Below are positions 23,401-33,959 of a DNA stretch of 64,000 nt, one piece after another. Position numbers and translations under genes: made by a program. How positions within the stretch are numbered: the first letter of the stretch is position 1; each line of letters opens with the position of its first letter. The DNA comes from Phragmites australis (lineage: Eukaryota > Streptophyta > Magnoliopsida > Poales > Poaceae). The stretch spans positions 26,250,334 through 26,314,333 of the forward strand of contig NC_084933.1 in the NCBI RefSeq assembly GCF_958298935.1. Direction: 5' to 3'. The notes below the pieces were generated by a model, which worked only from the letters and a program-made list of their open reading frames with translations, did not search any database and was not told the DNA's origin.

Positions 23401-25892
23401 AAGTCTAGTTTGTGAAACAAGGTTTAAAGCATTTAAGGTAAAAAAGGTTAAATCAATATTAGGGTTGTTGCATTGGAGGATATATCTATCCCGTTAGTTC
23501 TCAAGTTTTGTACTTCGTAGACACCATGGTTAGAATTTTCAAAACACAGGCACACAACCCACTCACACAAAAAAAATACACGGTAGTCCCACCTTATTGA
23601 GGTATCTATCTTACTCACCCTTGTAAAATTAGACTTTAGGCTTTCATTAATCATATTTTAATTCACTTGCACCGCCAAGCGCACACAAAATTTCACATAT
23701 TTTCGCAAAAGCTTGATTATTACAAGTGTTTGATATGATTCTTTTCAACATCATGATAAGTCTTAAGCATACTAGTATTCTTTACAACATCATGATAAGT
23801 CTTAAGCATATTAGTAATAAAGTAATAATCCAAACAATCAATGTCACATTACTTAAATTAAGTATGCATGTTTATACTATTTTCAAATTCGGCACTAGTC
23901 GGTTGTGTTTATAAAACATAGGTAAAATATGATCAAGGAGTGTAGTACTTGTCTTTGTTAAAGTCTTCTTCTGCTTCTTTCTCATAATCAAGATCCTCAG
24001 GTTCCTCCTCAAACACTCCCTCCAGATAGGCAAATTAACGCTGAATATGTAAACTACAACAAAAACTACCCAAATTCTAATAAATATAACAAAAATTTAA
24101 ATGAACTCTAAAATTTATGAAATGGCATAGATAGATGATCTTAAATTTAGATAAATTTTGATGGAAGAGCCATAAAAGTTCAAATTGAATAGGAGAAATG
24201 ATTTTGGAAAGATTTACCAAAAGGTTAATTGCAAAAATTAGAAAGGGGAAGAACATTCTTAGGATATTCTTTGAAAAAGGATTTTGGAAAATGCCTAGTT
24301 ACTGACATATGGGACAAGACCCATGGTCAAGTTTGACTCGCTCGACGGTCAACGGGGTTGTACTGTGATATGGACTAGGTTCATAGGGTTTGTGCACCTG
24401 ATCTATGGGCTCATGGACTGGGCCTTATTGGTCTGTGGACTAGCAGTGGACTAGAGAGGGTGGTGCACCGTGAGCCTGCTTTGGTGGTCCAAGGCTAACA
24501 CGGCAGAAGTGACTGGGCATGAGGGATGACCACGTCGGCATTTAATATGATGTGGTAGCAAGTGAAGGACACGTGGCTAGCCAGACTAATTTGGTCACCG
24601 GAACAGGGGCTCTGCAGTGGCAGCGCAACGGGCAGCTCAGGGTTTCCGACGTCAGGCACGACTACACATTGGCGGCCCGTGGCCTACTTGACGGGGTGAA
24701 GGTGATGTTAGGGTCGGTGTGGCCGGAGGGTCGCCGGAGTGGTGGTGAGAGGCAGCCGAAGGTGGAGCCGGCAATGGTGAAAAATGGGTGAGGGGTGTCT
24801 GGTTGGGTTAAAAAATTATTTTTTTAGCAAAAAATATTGATTGAGGATCAACTATTACTGTCAGCTGAAGGTTTCAATCAGTAGTAATAACCAATTATAT
24901 TATCAGTTGAAATTTTCAGTCAGCAGTGATAACCCCTTTACTGCTAATTCCCTAACCGACAGTGGCATCAAGGACTATCATTGTTCGTTGTCTATTATCG
25001 ACTTTCAAACTAACAATGAAAGTGATTTTGGAGTTGGTAACGAAGACATTTTCTGCAGTAATGTTTACACATGCATGCTGCTTCCGTGGCTGTTTCTAAG
25101 CTTCAATCATGAAAATCTGAAGCCTATTTTCTCTCGTTTCAAACAAAAAGACAACCGCAAACTTTCAGTTTCGTGACTTGTAAACCGCCCATCATAATAC
25201 TGTACTTTTCCGTACATTTCTCTACAGGGAGGTAATCAGCACGTACTGCCGCGAGGTCCGGCGGCTAGGGCTCCGGCTCCTCGGCGCCATCTCCCTCAGC
25301 CTCGGCCTCGAGGAGGACCACATCGAGAAGGTGTTGGGCGAGCAGGAGCAGCACATGGCCGTGAACTACTACCCGCCTTGCCCGGAGCCCGACCTCACGT
25401 ACGGCCTGCCGAAGCACACGGACCCCAACGCCCTCACCATCCTCCTCCAGGACCCCAACGTCGCCGGCCTCCAGGTCCTCAAGGACGACGACCAGTGGAT
25501 TGCCGTCAACCCCCAGCCAAACGCTCTCGTCATCAACCTAGGTGACCAATTACAGGTAATATGAATATATGATGATGCAATTTTCGAATTGATGCGATGG
25601 GTTTTGATGGCTCTAGCTTATATATGCGTGCGTACAGGCACTGAGTAACGGTGTGTACAAGAGCGTGTGGCACCGCGCGGTGGTAAACGCGGCGCATGAG
25701 CGCATGTCGGTGGCATCTTTCCTGTGCCCGTGCAACAGCGCGGTGATCAGCCCCGCGGCGCGGCTCGTCTGCGGCGGGGACGCGCCCGTGTACCGGAGCT
25801 ACACCTACGACGAGTACTACAGGAAGTTCTGGAGCAGGAACCTGGACCAGGAGCACTGCCTGGAGCTCTTCAGAAGCTCCCAGCCGCAGTAG
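20483..25892 (+). CDS. 2-oxoglutarate/Fe(II) dioxygenase, DMR6-like oxygenase (DLO) group
   Basis: Four exons: 20483-20680, 20983-21230, 25228-25555, 25638-25892. All introns are GT-AG, coding for 342 residues. N-terminal DIOX_N domain (DLASPDKQRVIAEIG..GFFQVINHG) and C-terminal 2OG-Fe(II) domain. Iron ligands are H212 and D214 (LPKHTDPNA) and H270 (VWHRAVVN). The 2-oxoglutarate-binding pair is R280/S282 (ERMS). The MAVNYYPPCPEPDLTYG and SVASFLCPCN blocks are typical of the cereal DLO / flavanone-3-hydroxylase-like group. Family members hydroxylate salicylic acid or act on flavanones, in the cytosol; the substrate here is inferred. Start context GATCCATGGC is good for monocots. Intron 2 is 4 kb because of repeats, including a solo LTR. 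Convergent with the paralogue at 37979-39532. Confidence 0.93.
21366..22858 (-). mobile_element. Solo Gypsy LTR in intron 2 of dioxygenase 1
   Basis: 1493 bp, starting TGTCG and ending CGACA, flanked by the same 5 bp, GAGTC (21361-21365 and 22859-22863). TG...CA ends and a 5-bp duplication are diagnostic of LTR integration. Read on the minus strand it begins TGTCGGTGAATCAGG, like LTRs of Tat-type Gypsy elements in grasses. No internal retroviral-like genes remain, so it is a solo LTR left by recombination. It contains the palindromic repeat cluster at 22318-22760. GC-rich, unlike the rest of the intron. Confidence 0.9.
22318..22760. repeat. Palindrome-bearing tandem repeats inside the LTR
   Basis: Six degenerate units of about 65-80 bp. 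Most contain an inverted repeat of the form TGCTCGGGG-CACTGTTC-CCCCGAGCA followed by CTCTCTCCCGGAA. Units start near 22339, 22410, 22487, 22549, 22627 and 22705. Unit 3 has lost the hairpin loop. Several minus- and plus-strand open frames here (for example 22155-22649) are by-products of the repeat. Confidence 0.85.
22864..24820. other. Rest of intron 2, repeat-derived, no gene
   Basis: AT-rich DNA with a short tandem duplication of about 43 bp (ACATCATGATAAGTCTTAAG at about 23748 and 23791). A GC-rich stretch at 24320-24790 resembles Gypsy LTR sequence in composition, but I could not place its ends. Confidence 0.4.
24825..25070. mobile_element. CACTA-like subterminal repeat fragment
   Basis: Repeated short units (CAGTAGTAATAACC, CAGCAGTGATAACC, TATCAGTTGAAATTTTCAGTC) in both orientations, like the subterminal repeats of grass CACTA elements. 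No complete CACTA terminus seen; partial copy inside intron 2. Confidence 0.45.
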
Positions 25893-26590
25893 TTATTTTG
25901 CACGCTAGAGACTTGCTTGAGCTTTCGCTTAACTTACTGTTTCCTGAATATCTACAACGGTGCGGCCAGCCGGCAGCATTTCGTCAGGAATGCCCCGATT
26001 GTACTGTTACTTTGTTGAGTAAGTTTGTCCTAGTAATCTTTTCTTGTACTTCCAGGAAAACTATGCCTTTTCTTGTGCGTGGCAACTCTATGTGCACCGC
26101 ATTATGCCAATGCGTATGGCGCCGCAATGCATGTCATGCAAAAAGGCAAAGCCTATAATCAGTTAGGCTTTGAGCCTACTGCCGAGACTATATACTGGTA
26201 CATCTTTGTGGAGTATTATTGTGGTCATCAATGGACTATTTATCTGTATTAACTGGAGCCTTTACAATTGTGTGACAATTAGTACAACTATATTTTCAGT
26301 TAGGGGTAGGATCGGTTACAAATTTTCTTTTCTGGGAAGGCAATCACAACTTTTTCAGCTGCATAATAGATAGAACTATACTTTCAATCAAAGACATCAG
26401 AATTGTATAGGTAAGACATCTGTACAATTCTCCTGTCTAAGAGTAACTCTTTGGATAAAACATGGTCTTGGTTAAGCAACTTTGATAATCAATTTTCAAA
26501 AGCTATATAATTAGTTGTTACCAATCTAAATTGTTTCTATATTAACAATTTGACCACTCAATTCTAAAATGTTATATGTTTCTGAATCGA
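25893..26590. other. 3' flank of dioxygenase 1
   Basis: Presumed 3' untranslated region and downstream DNA. No strong polyadenylation signal stands out; nothing else recognised. Confidence 0.4.
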
Positions 26591-26864
26591 CACTACTACA
26601 GAATTCATTTAGTAGGATGTCTCTGTACAAATAGATTTATGAAGCCTCCTATACAAAGGGTACCACAGACGACTTCAAACTAGAACCGTCTGAGAAAATG
26701 ACAATGAGCAGTTACAACAAAGAGGGACGCTACAGTACAGACGGTTCTAAACTTAGAACCATCTGTACTAATTAGGACATACGTTTCTAAGTTTAAAACT
26801 ATATGTACTGTTTATTTTTATACAGACGATTCTAATTTAGAACCGTCTGTACTAGTAGTGTCTC
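26591..26864. mobile_element. Small non-autonomous CACTA element
   Basis: Left end CACTACTACAGAATTCATTT, right end GTACTAGTAGTG, which is CACTACTAGTAC on the other strand. Subterminal repeats ACAGACGGTTCTAA / TTAGAACCGTCTGTAC occur in both orientations. About 270 bp with no transposase. Target duplication unclear. A further CACTA-like right end, TTTCTACTAGTG, lies at 27846-27857. Confidence 0.7.
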
Positions 26865-27349
26865 ACTCATTTTGAGCATATATCTTATATAGATTATTTT
26901 TGTACAGTGCTCAGTAATGAACGGCAGGTGAGACGGTAAGAAATGTTTGCGCAAGGTTAGAGGTTGTTTTTTGGACTCATAGAAAACGCACTCACTGTAT
27001 TTCGCTTGAAAAATTGTATAACTAGCGACCACACCTACATAATAATATAGGGGGCTAATGTGGGTAAGAAAAATATATTTTTAGATTTTTTTACTTAGAA
27101 AACTTAGTACAGATGGTTGTAATAACGAGTCATATGTGCAAATGATTTGTACTGACGGTTCAAAAACTATCTTATATTTACTAATTAGAGGCTCTTTTTG
27201 ATGCCTCCACGTTAATCCTAAGAAAATCTTAGAAATTCTCATAAAAAAGCAAAACATCCAACCATCGAATTAATTGATTGACTAACTATAACTATAGATC
27301 AACAAACAGACGAAACAACATAGAAAATTAAAAAACAAATCATAGAGTC

Positions 27350-27760
27350 CAGCCCCAAGAATACCTTTTTTTCAAAAAAAATATGAGATACGGTAACGAC
27401 ATTAATAATAATAATAATTTCAAAAAATCAAGAAACAAATAAAAATCAATTTGCATAACACATAAAATGAAAAATTATAAATTAGATCTATTCACAAATA
27501 ATAAACATGATTCCAATATTATGAACAAAAATTATATTTATATTCTACATTCTAATATTTAAATATAAATAGTTGATGTATCTTAACATACAACTATTAT
27601 TAATACAAATATCTACAATTCAGCCGTAAGCTAAATTTCTATAATTCAGCCGTTATGTAAGTTTAGAATAGATATTACAAAATTTGCATAACATAAATAT
27701 CTATAATTCAGCCGTAAGCTAAATTTCTAACCTGTGCAGTCGCACGGGTTGATACGCTAG
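27350..27760 (+). mobile_element. Probable Helitron remnant (3' end defined)
   Basis: The 3' end reads CCTGTGCAGTCGCACGGG (short hairpin, 27731-27748), then TTGATACG and CTAG (27757-27760), followed by T. This is the hairpin-plus-CTRR-before-T terminus of Helitrons. Internal repeats of TCTA(C/T)AATTCAGCCGTAAG precede it. The 5' end (TC) was not located, so the start is a guess. Confidence 0.5.
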
Positions 27761-28249
27761 TATGTATAAATCTGATTTGTACACTCTTTTTCATAGATAG
27801 TTAAAAAACTATCTCATACGAAATTTTCGAACCGACTGTATAAATTATTTTTCTACTAGTGAGATTGAGTATTTCATAATACAAGTCAACTTTGGATCCA
27901 TCCATACGATTGGGTGGTCTATTCGCCTTGGCTTAAAAGATTGCTTGTTAATTCTGGCATTCCATGATGTCAGCAACACCCTATGCATGCTGATCAATTT
28001 CAAAAGTCACATAAGCCACATATGCAATAGCAACCTATAAAGTTGCAACGCCTAACAACATGCAGTCACATGTTTATTAGTTCGTGCTTAGATGCTGCCA
28101 CGGTTCAAGTTGTGTAACTTTGTAGCCTCATGGCCTACTTATAATAGACTAATGTTTCGATCAAAGTTTTCTAAGTCTAGTTAGACAACTTTCTCATCAC
28201 AAATTGCTATCTTAGAATATATTATTAAAGATAGATTTTAAATTCAATC

Positions 28250-28480
28250 ATAGATATAGTTTCCTTTTTGAAAAAGTGTCAGTTATATGGACCTTATTAC
28301 AAACGGTTATAATTATATTTGTAATAAAGTTACACATAGATGGATTTTCTGGAAAATTGTCTATGCACAATAAGGACTATATACAGTATTTGTTGAAACC
28401 CTTTTGTGAGTAGTAAGAGTTGTAGATGGTTTTGTTGAAACCCGTCTGTGTTAATTGTCACTGGTGATTTTTTTTTAAAA
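28250..28480. mobile_element. CACTA-like terminal fragment
   Basis: Repeated TTGTTGAAACCC(T/G)T(T/C)TGTG units (28389, 28435), ending with GTTAATTGTCACTGGTG, similar to the subterminal and end structure of CACTA elements. One end only. Confidence 0.35.
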
Positions 28481-29435
28481 CCATTTGTTTGATCATTGCT
28501 CCTTTATAAGTAAATTTACTTCCTGTTTCTCTCATAGTATGACATACACACTTTCATGATTCACAAATTAAACAATAAATTGTTATGTTGTTTATAATAT
28601 TGATCACATATTGTTTAGAACATCTATCATACATTATTCAGAACACAAAACATACACATTTACATATCACAAGGGTTAAGAATATCACATATAAATCTAG
28701 CTAGATAAAGATCATTGGCAATGTTATCTTCCAAAAGGACAAAATGATAGACATCATGATGACGCCGTTGTCCAGAAGGACGAAATTGAATGACAAACTT
28801 GTGTCTATCAACGCCGTTGTTGGGGCATGAAAAATATGCCTCGAATAGAACACGACGAGAATCATACTCACTAAGGAGGACTCAAGCTTGAATATGGCTA
28901 ATAGCCTTGAGGAGAGGAAGAGAGAGAGAGAGAGAGTCTACATCGTATGGAGGGAAAAATCTGGTGTCACCTTTGCCTACAGCTGGGGGGCTCATTTTAT
29001 ATAGAGAAGGGGCAGCGGAATTGCCACCCTGCCCGTAAGATATTGTGTTACAACCAAGTGTACTTATTTTGGGCTTTTCATCCCTTTGCATACAATGCGG
29101 TAACTGGGATCTTATCATTGCTATAGCCATGCCACCATACATCGTCTAAATATCTCAAGGCTGGGATGTTTCCTCAACAACATACCATCATCCGTTGGTG
29201 CCAAGGTTCTGAGGGGCGAGCGGATGCATAGAGAAATAGCTCCATCCCTCTCAAAGTTAGGATATCCCAGATCGCTCCCTGTCGTTGAAGCGCGGATGTC
29301 TTTGTCAAGGAGTGCAGGCCGAAAAGCTCACTGGTGGTGCACGCCGAGGGTCCCGGTGGTGGGGCTCAGAACCGGTGACGATGGTGATGACGATGACGGA
29401 AGCGACATGGTTCGGAGTCCCTTGGAGTTGACCGG
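28481..29435. other. Intergenic DNA with a GA microsatellite
   Basis: Contains a (GA)n run at about 28917-28936. An open frame on the minus strand (28882-29142) is unassigned. From 29340 the sequence grades into the 110-bp array. Confidence 0.4.
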
Positions 29436-29439
29436 AGGC

Positions 29440-31030
29440 AAAGTTGATGGCACAACTGGGGGAGGCAGTCCACTACCCCTTAGTGTAGAATCGACGAGGC
29501 TCGACGGAGGCAAGGCTATCCGAAGCCCTACGACGATGGTCGGAGACGAAGTCGATGGCGAGGCCGAGGGAGGCAGTCTACGACCCCTCCACGGTAGTTG
29601 TGACGAGTCTCGACAGAGGCAAGGACGTCGAATCCCCACGTTGATGGCAGAAAGCAATGTCAACGGTGCGACCCCCTCGGCGGTAGTTGTGGTGATGCTC
29701 GACAGTGAGGCCAAAGCATCGCTCTGATGGCCAGAGGCGAAGTCGATGGTGAGACTGAGGGAGGGAGTCTGCGACATCCTCATCAGTAGTCATGATGAAC
29801 TTCGACGGAGGCAGGGCCGCCTAGAGCCTCGTGGCGATGACCAAAGGCAAAGTCGACGACCAGGCAGAGGGAGGCAGTCAATGACCCCCTCAATAGCAGT
29901 CATGGTGATGCTCGACAGAGGCGAGGCTGGCCAGAGCATTGTGGTGATGGCTGGAGGCGAAGTCGATGACGAGGTCGAGGGAGGTAGTTTGACCCTCTCA
30001 GTTGTAGACACGATGAGTCTCATCGGAGGCAAGGTTGTCTAGAGCGCAATGACAATGGCCAGAGGTGAAGTTGATGGCGAGGCTAAGGGAGGCAGTCCGC
30101 GACCTCCTCAGCAGTAGTCGCAATGATGCTCGACGAAGGATAGGCTGACCAGAGCATCATGACGATGGCCAAAAGCGAAGTTGATGGCGAGGCCGAGGGA
30201 GGTAGTTCGTGACCCCCTCAGCGGTAGACGTGGTGAGTCTCGACGGAGGCAAGGCCGTCCGGGGCCCCACGGTGATGGCCGGAGGCAAAATTGATGGTGA
30301 GGCTAGGGGAGGCAGTCTGTGACCCCATAAGTGGCAGTCGTGGTGATGTTCGATGGAGGCGAGACATGCTAGAGCATCGCGATGAGGCTAGAGGCGAAGT
30401 CGATGGTGAGGCCGAGGGAGGCAGTTCGCGACCCCCTCAACATGTTGTTACGGCTATGCTCCATGGAGGCCAGGCCATCTAGAGCCCTGCGGCAATGGCC
30501 GAAGGCGAAGTCGACAGCGAGGCCAAGGGAGGCAATCTGCAACCCCCTCAACGGTAGATGCGGTGAGTCTCGACAAAGGGAAGGCTGTCTGGAGCCCCAT
30601 GGCGATGGCCAGAGGCGAAGTCGACGGTGAGGCCGAGGGAGGCAGTCCACGACCCCCTCAGTGGTATTCGCGGCGATGCTCGATGGAGGCGATACCGGCT
30701 AGAGCATCACGATAAGGCCGAAGGTGAAGTCAATGGCAAGGCCGAGGAAGACAGTCAGTGACCCTCTCAGCGGTAGACGTGGTGAGTATCGATGGAGGTA
30801 AGACCATATGGAGCCCCATGGTGATGGCCGAATGTGAAGTCGATAGTGAGGCCGAGGGAGACAGTCCGTGACCCCCTTAGCGGTAGTCGCGATGATGCTC
30901 AATGGAGGCAAGGCTGGCCGAAGCATCACAGTGAGGCCAGAGGCGAAGTCAACAGCACAACCGAGGGAAGGAAGTCCGTGAGCTCCTCAGCATGTAGCTG
31001 CGGCGATGCTCCACGGAGGTGAGGTCGAGG
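29440..31030. repeat. Tandem array of about 110-bp units, about 14 copies
   Basis: The marker GAGGGAGGCAGT recurs at about 29460, 29569, 29757, 29868, 29979, 30086, 30197, 30306, 30414, 30522, 30636, 30745, 30853 and 30963. Spacing is near 110 bp, with one longer gap. Units are of at least two alternating types: A (GGTGAGTCTCGACGGAGGCA) and B (GTGATGCTCGATGGAGGCGA, ending AGAGCATC). A third type (ATGCTCC(A/C)(T/C)GGAGG) occurs near 30460 and 31010. 110 is not a multiple of three, so the long open frames here (for example 29224-29727) are compositional. Confidence 0.9.
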
Positions 31031-31134
31031 GGTCATCATGATGACGACAAAGCCCAGGAGCAAACCTATTCCGAGTCCCACTCAAGTTTCTTAGAATCTC
31101 GACCCTTGTTCCTGATAGCGTTGTGTGCCTGCCA

Positions 31135-31460
31135 TCATGGGCTTCCTACACCCTGACTCCCCTCACGTCTTGATCGCGAGCAAGCGATGGGCGCGTCCTG
31201 CAACATACGTGCAGTGTGTGCTGCACAAAGCATCATCCCTGACCCCTCGGTCGTGAGCGAGCAGAGGGTGCATTTCGCACCTGATGTGCCTTGTGTGGCG
31301 CAAGACACATCATCCCCATCCCCCTCGTGTCTTTTGATCACGAGCGGGCGAAGGGCATATTCTATTAGCGCTATCATCGTGGCTTTAGCTGAGGTAGGGA
31401 AGCTTCTAAGGCAGCTATGCGACGTGTATGTATGTGTATATGTATGCATGTATGTATGAA
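31135..31460. other. Short diverged repeat pair, no gene
   Basis: Two similar stretches (TC(A/G)CGTCTTGATCGCGAGC near 31162 and TCGTGTCTTTTGATCACGAG near 31325) and a TATG-rich run at 31422-31457. Open on both strands but without a recognisable product. Confidence 0.3.
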
Positions 31461-31544
31461 GTAGGTTTAGTATTAATCAATAAGCTAATTTGGATGCCAC
31501 TGTGACCGATGCTATGCCGTCAAGGTGCAGAGGATTCAAACCTC

Positions 31545-31945
31545 GATGCTCATGATGGAGGGTTTTAGACCTGGCGGAGGGTTTCAGACCTCGATGGGTT
31601 TGGGATCCCGACTCTCATGGCGGAGGGTTGTAGATCTCGACGCTCATGATGGAGGGTTTTAGACCTCGATGCTCATGGCGGAGGGTTTTAGACCTTGATC
31701 CTCATGGTGGAGGGTTTTAGACCTCAACACTCATGGTGGAGAATTTTGGACCTCTTCGCTCATGGCGGAGGGTTGTAGATCTCGACGCTCATGGTAGAGG
31801 GTTTTAGACCTCGATGCTCATGACAGAGGATTTTGGATCTCGACGCTCATGGCAGTGGGTTTTAGACCTCAACAATCATGGCAGAGGGTTTCAAACCTCG
31901 ACTTTAATGGCGAAGGATTTTAGACCTCGACGCGACTGAGGCTAT
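31545..31945. repeat. 29-bp minisatellite, about 13 copies
   Basis: Unit GCTCATGGCGGAGGGTTTTAGACCTCGAC with point changes and a few length variants. Clean neighbours at 31642 and 31671 fix the period at 29 bp. Period not a multiple of three. No promoter or gene feature associated. Confidence 0.9.
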
Positions 31946-32379
31946 CTCTTCAAGGTACTGGAGGGTGTTTATTGTTGTGCACTACGTGGCACTATTTGAG
32001 CAAGGATATAACTTAAGTTTTGTATGTACTGCTATGGGCGAATAGCTAATTACAAGAGAGAATACTACTAGCTCGGATGGCTAATCTTAGCACATGTCAA
32101 CACTAAGGGCTTTAGTAAGCCGTGTAAAGGTTGAAAGTATGCAACAATGCTGATCTTGAGACGGTAGCGGTGGGACGTACCTGGTGGTTAGTGAGAGATC
32201 ATGCGCACTAAACCAGGTGCACATAGCTAGAGGCAGATCGAGCAGGAGAGGCTCACGTGCGTGTCTGGTGGGCGCCATTAGTTTGGTCTATGTGTCGTTG
32301 GGTCTCAACCACTCCTTACTCCAAGGCCCACTCGATGTCTTGCTTCCTTCCGAGGCTGGAGGCCTAGCCTAAAGTCCTG

Positions 32380-32700
32380 CTAGGGCCTATGCGCAGTTTG
32401 CGAGCTTGTCGACGATGGGCATGGCTAACACCATGCCCAGCCTGCAGCCCATGATCATGATGCTCATCTCCTCTCCCTGGTACTTGTTCAGCAGCTTGCG
32501 TACCTCGGGCATGACCATTTCTGGTAAGCTTGGCGAGCCATCACTGGTGGTCTTGTAGAGATTCCAGAAGCCACACTCCACCCTCACGTTGGCCGAGTCA
32601 AGCGAGGCAAAGGCGTTATCGGTTGCCAGAATGAGATTGGCACACACATTCCCGACCTTCCCCGCTACTCTCCACCGGCGCTATCCTCCACAACGGGCTC
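32380..32700 (-). pseudogene. Lipase (class 3, phospholipase A1-II-like) gene fragment
   Basis: The frame 32387-32647 reads GFWNLYKTTSDG, then MPEVRKLLNKYQGEEMSIMI, the stretch that precedes the nucleophile elbow in plant DAD1/PLA1-II lipases. The expected GHSLG catalytic motif reads GCRLG here (32435-32449), so the catalytic serine is lost. The frame stops at the TAG near 32387 soon after. The same strand stays partly readable upstream (32700-33070: KADMFKESDDIYQAISSWG), but with stops and no clear homology to lipase. Assignment by memory of the family pattern; the fragment is non-functional either way. Confidence 0.5.
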
Positions 32701-33374
32701 CTAGTACTCGTTGGTGGTTGTCCCATTGGCAGTGACCTTGTATCCGACCTCTATGTGGAACCACTGCCGGGGCATTTACCGTGCCATGGCAATGGTTTGC
32801 TGCACGAACGGGTCCCACGACATCATGCCATCCATGATCATGACCTGCCCCTCGGCTAGTGCTATCACTTGCCGTGATGACACAGCATCCGTCGACGGTT
32901 GATGTACCAACTCGGCTGTCTACAGCAGGTCGTTGTGGTGGCCCCACGAACTGATGGCCTGGTAGATGTCGTCCGACTCCTTGAACATGTCGGCCTTCAC
33001 GACCACAGCGCATGCAACCACACCAGTCCAGAACTCCAAGCCGCGTAGAGGCTCCGACAGCAGAGGGTGCTCTGACCTGGATCATGGGGAGACTCCGTCA
33101 GCGGAGGAGGCTCCAGCAGTGGAGGGGCTTTGGCGCTTCGCTTCGGAGGGGTCTCCACACTGCGACGCTTGGCCTCCAGTGAAGGGAGTAGGTGGTCTTT
33201 GGCGAGGAGGGTGGAGGGCTCTCCGCCCTACAGATCCGCCTCCATGAGGAGCTGGGGCTATCGTCCAGAGGTCGTCGTTGTCCCTCTTCGTGGCTATCGC
33301 TATGTCACTATCGTGATTGGCTGTGCGGAGGCGTGGCTCTGACCGGGAGCTGGGGCTCCATTGGAGGTTCCACC

Positions 33375-33780
33375 TGTTGGACTTAATTCTGGTCGTGGTC
33401 TTCGGGGACTCGTTTTACGCGGTTCAGAGTCTTATTCAAGTCAGAGTCTTAGTTTGAATGTGTTTAGGACTTTATAACGTGCGATGTGTATGGGTCTAGT
33501 TTAAGTCGGAATTAGAGTCCAGAATCAGATCATGGGATGGCATGATTCATGTTAGGATTTGAAGTTAGTAGGTCGCTATAAATATAGAGTTGTAATCCCT
33601 GGATTGTATGCTAGCTAAGTCGAAAAAAAGTTGCAAGTTGTGAAAAGTTGAATAGAATAAAAACTCCTCCAGAAATCTTGTTCCTCTGGTCTTTGTAGTT
33701 CTTGTCGAGTAGCATTTTGCTTCTCGTCGAGTTTCTGGTACTCACTGCGTTTGACCATGAGAAGCCTTTCTCATCAACTT
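33375..33780 (+). repeat. LTR-like segment with TATA and polyadenylation signals
   Basis: Begins TGTTGGACTTAATTC and includes CGCTATAAATATAGAG (TATA, 33571-33586) and GAATAAAAAC (poly(A)-type signal, 33654-33663), followed by a T/C-rich end. This is the order expected in a compact LTR. No target duplication or partner LTR found, so boundaries are approximate. Confidence 0.45.
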
Positions 33781-33959
33781 CCAGCCTTGCTTTCTCGCCT
33801 TGTGATTAGGTGCACGCGTGGTCGCGAATTGTGGTCGGGCGCTCACGTGCTTGCATCTTACTGGTCGCTTGAGCATGAAGTCTCTTGAGAATGTACTGAG
33901 CGGCCAGAGTGGTCGTGAGAGTTCTGGTCGCGCTTGTTATCTTGGGTAGAAGCCAACAT

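Noticed and set aside
29224..30042. Open frames with GGKVDG / GEVDGEAEGGS repeats
   Set aside because: They come from the 110-bp array, whose period is not a multiple of three, so the peptide repeat does not continue in one frame.
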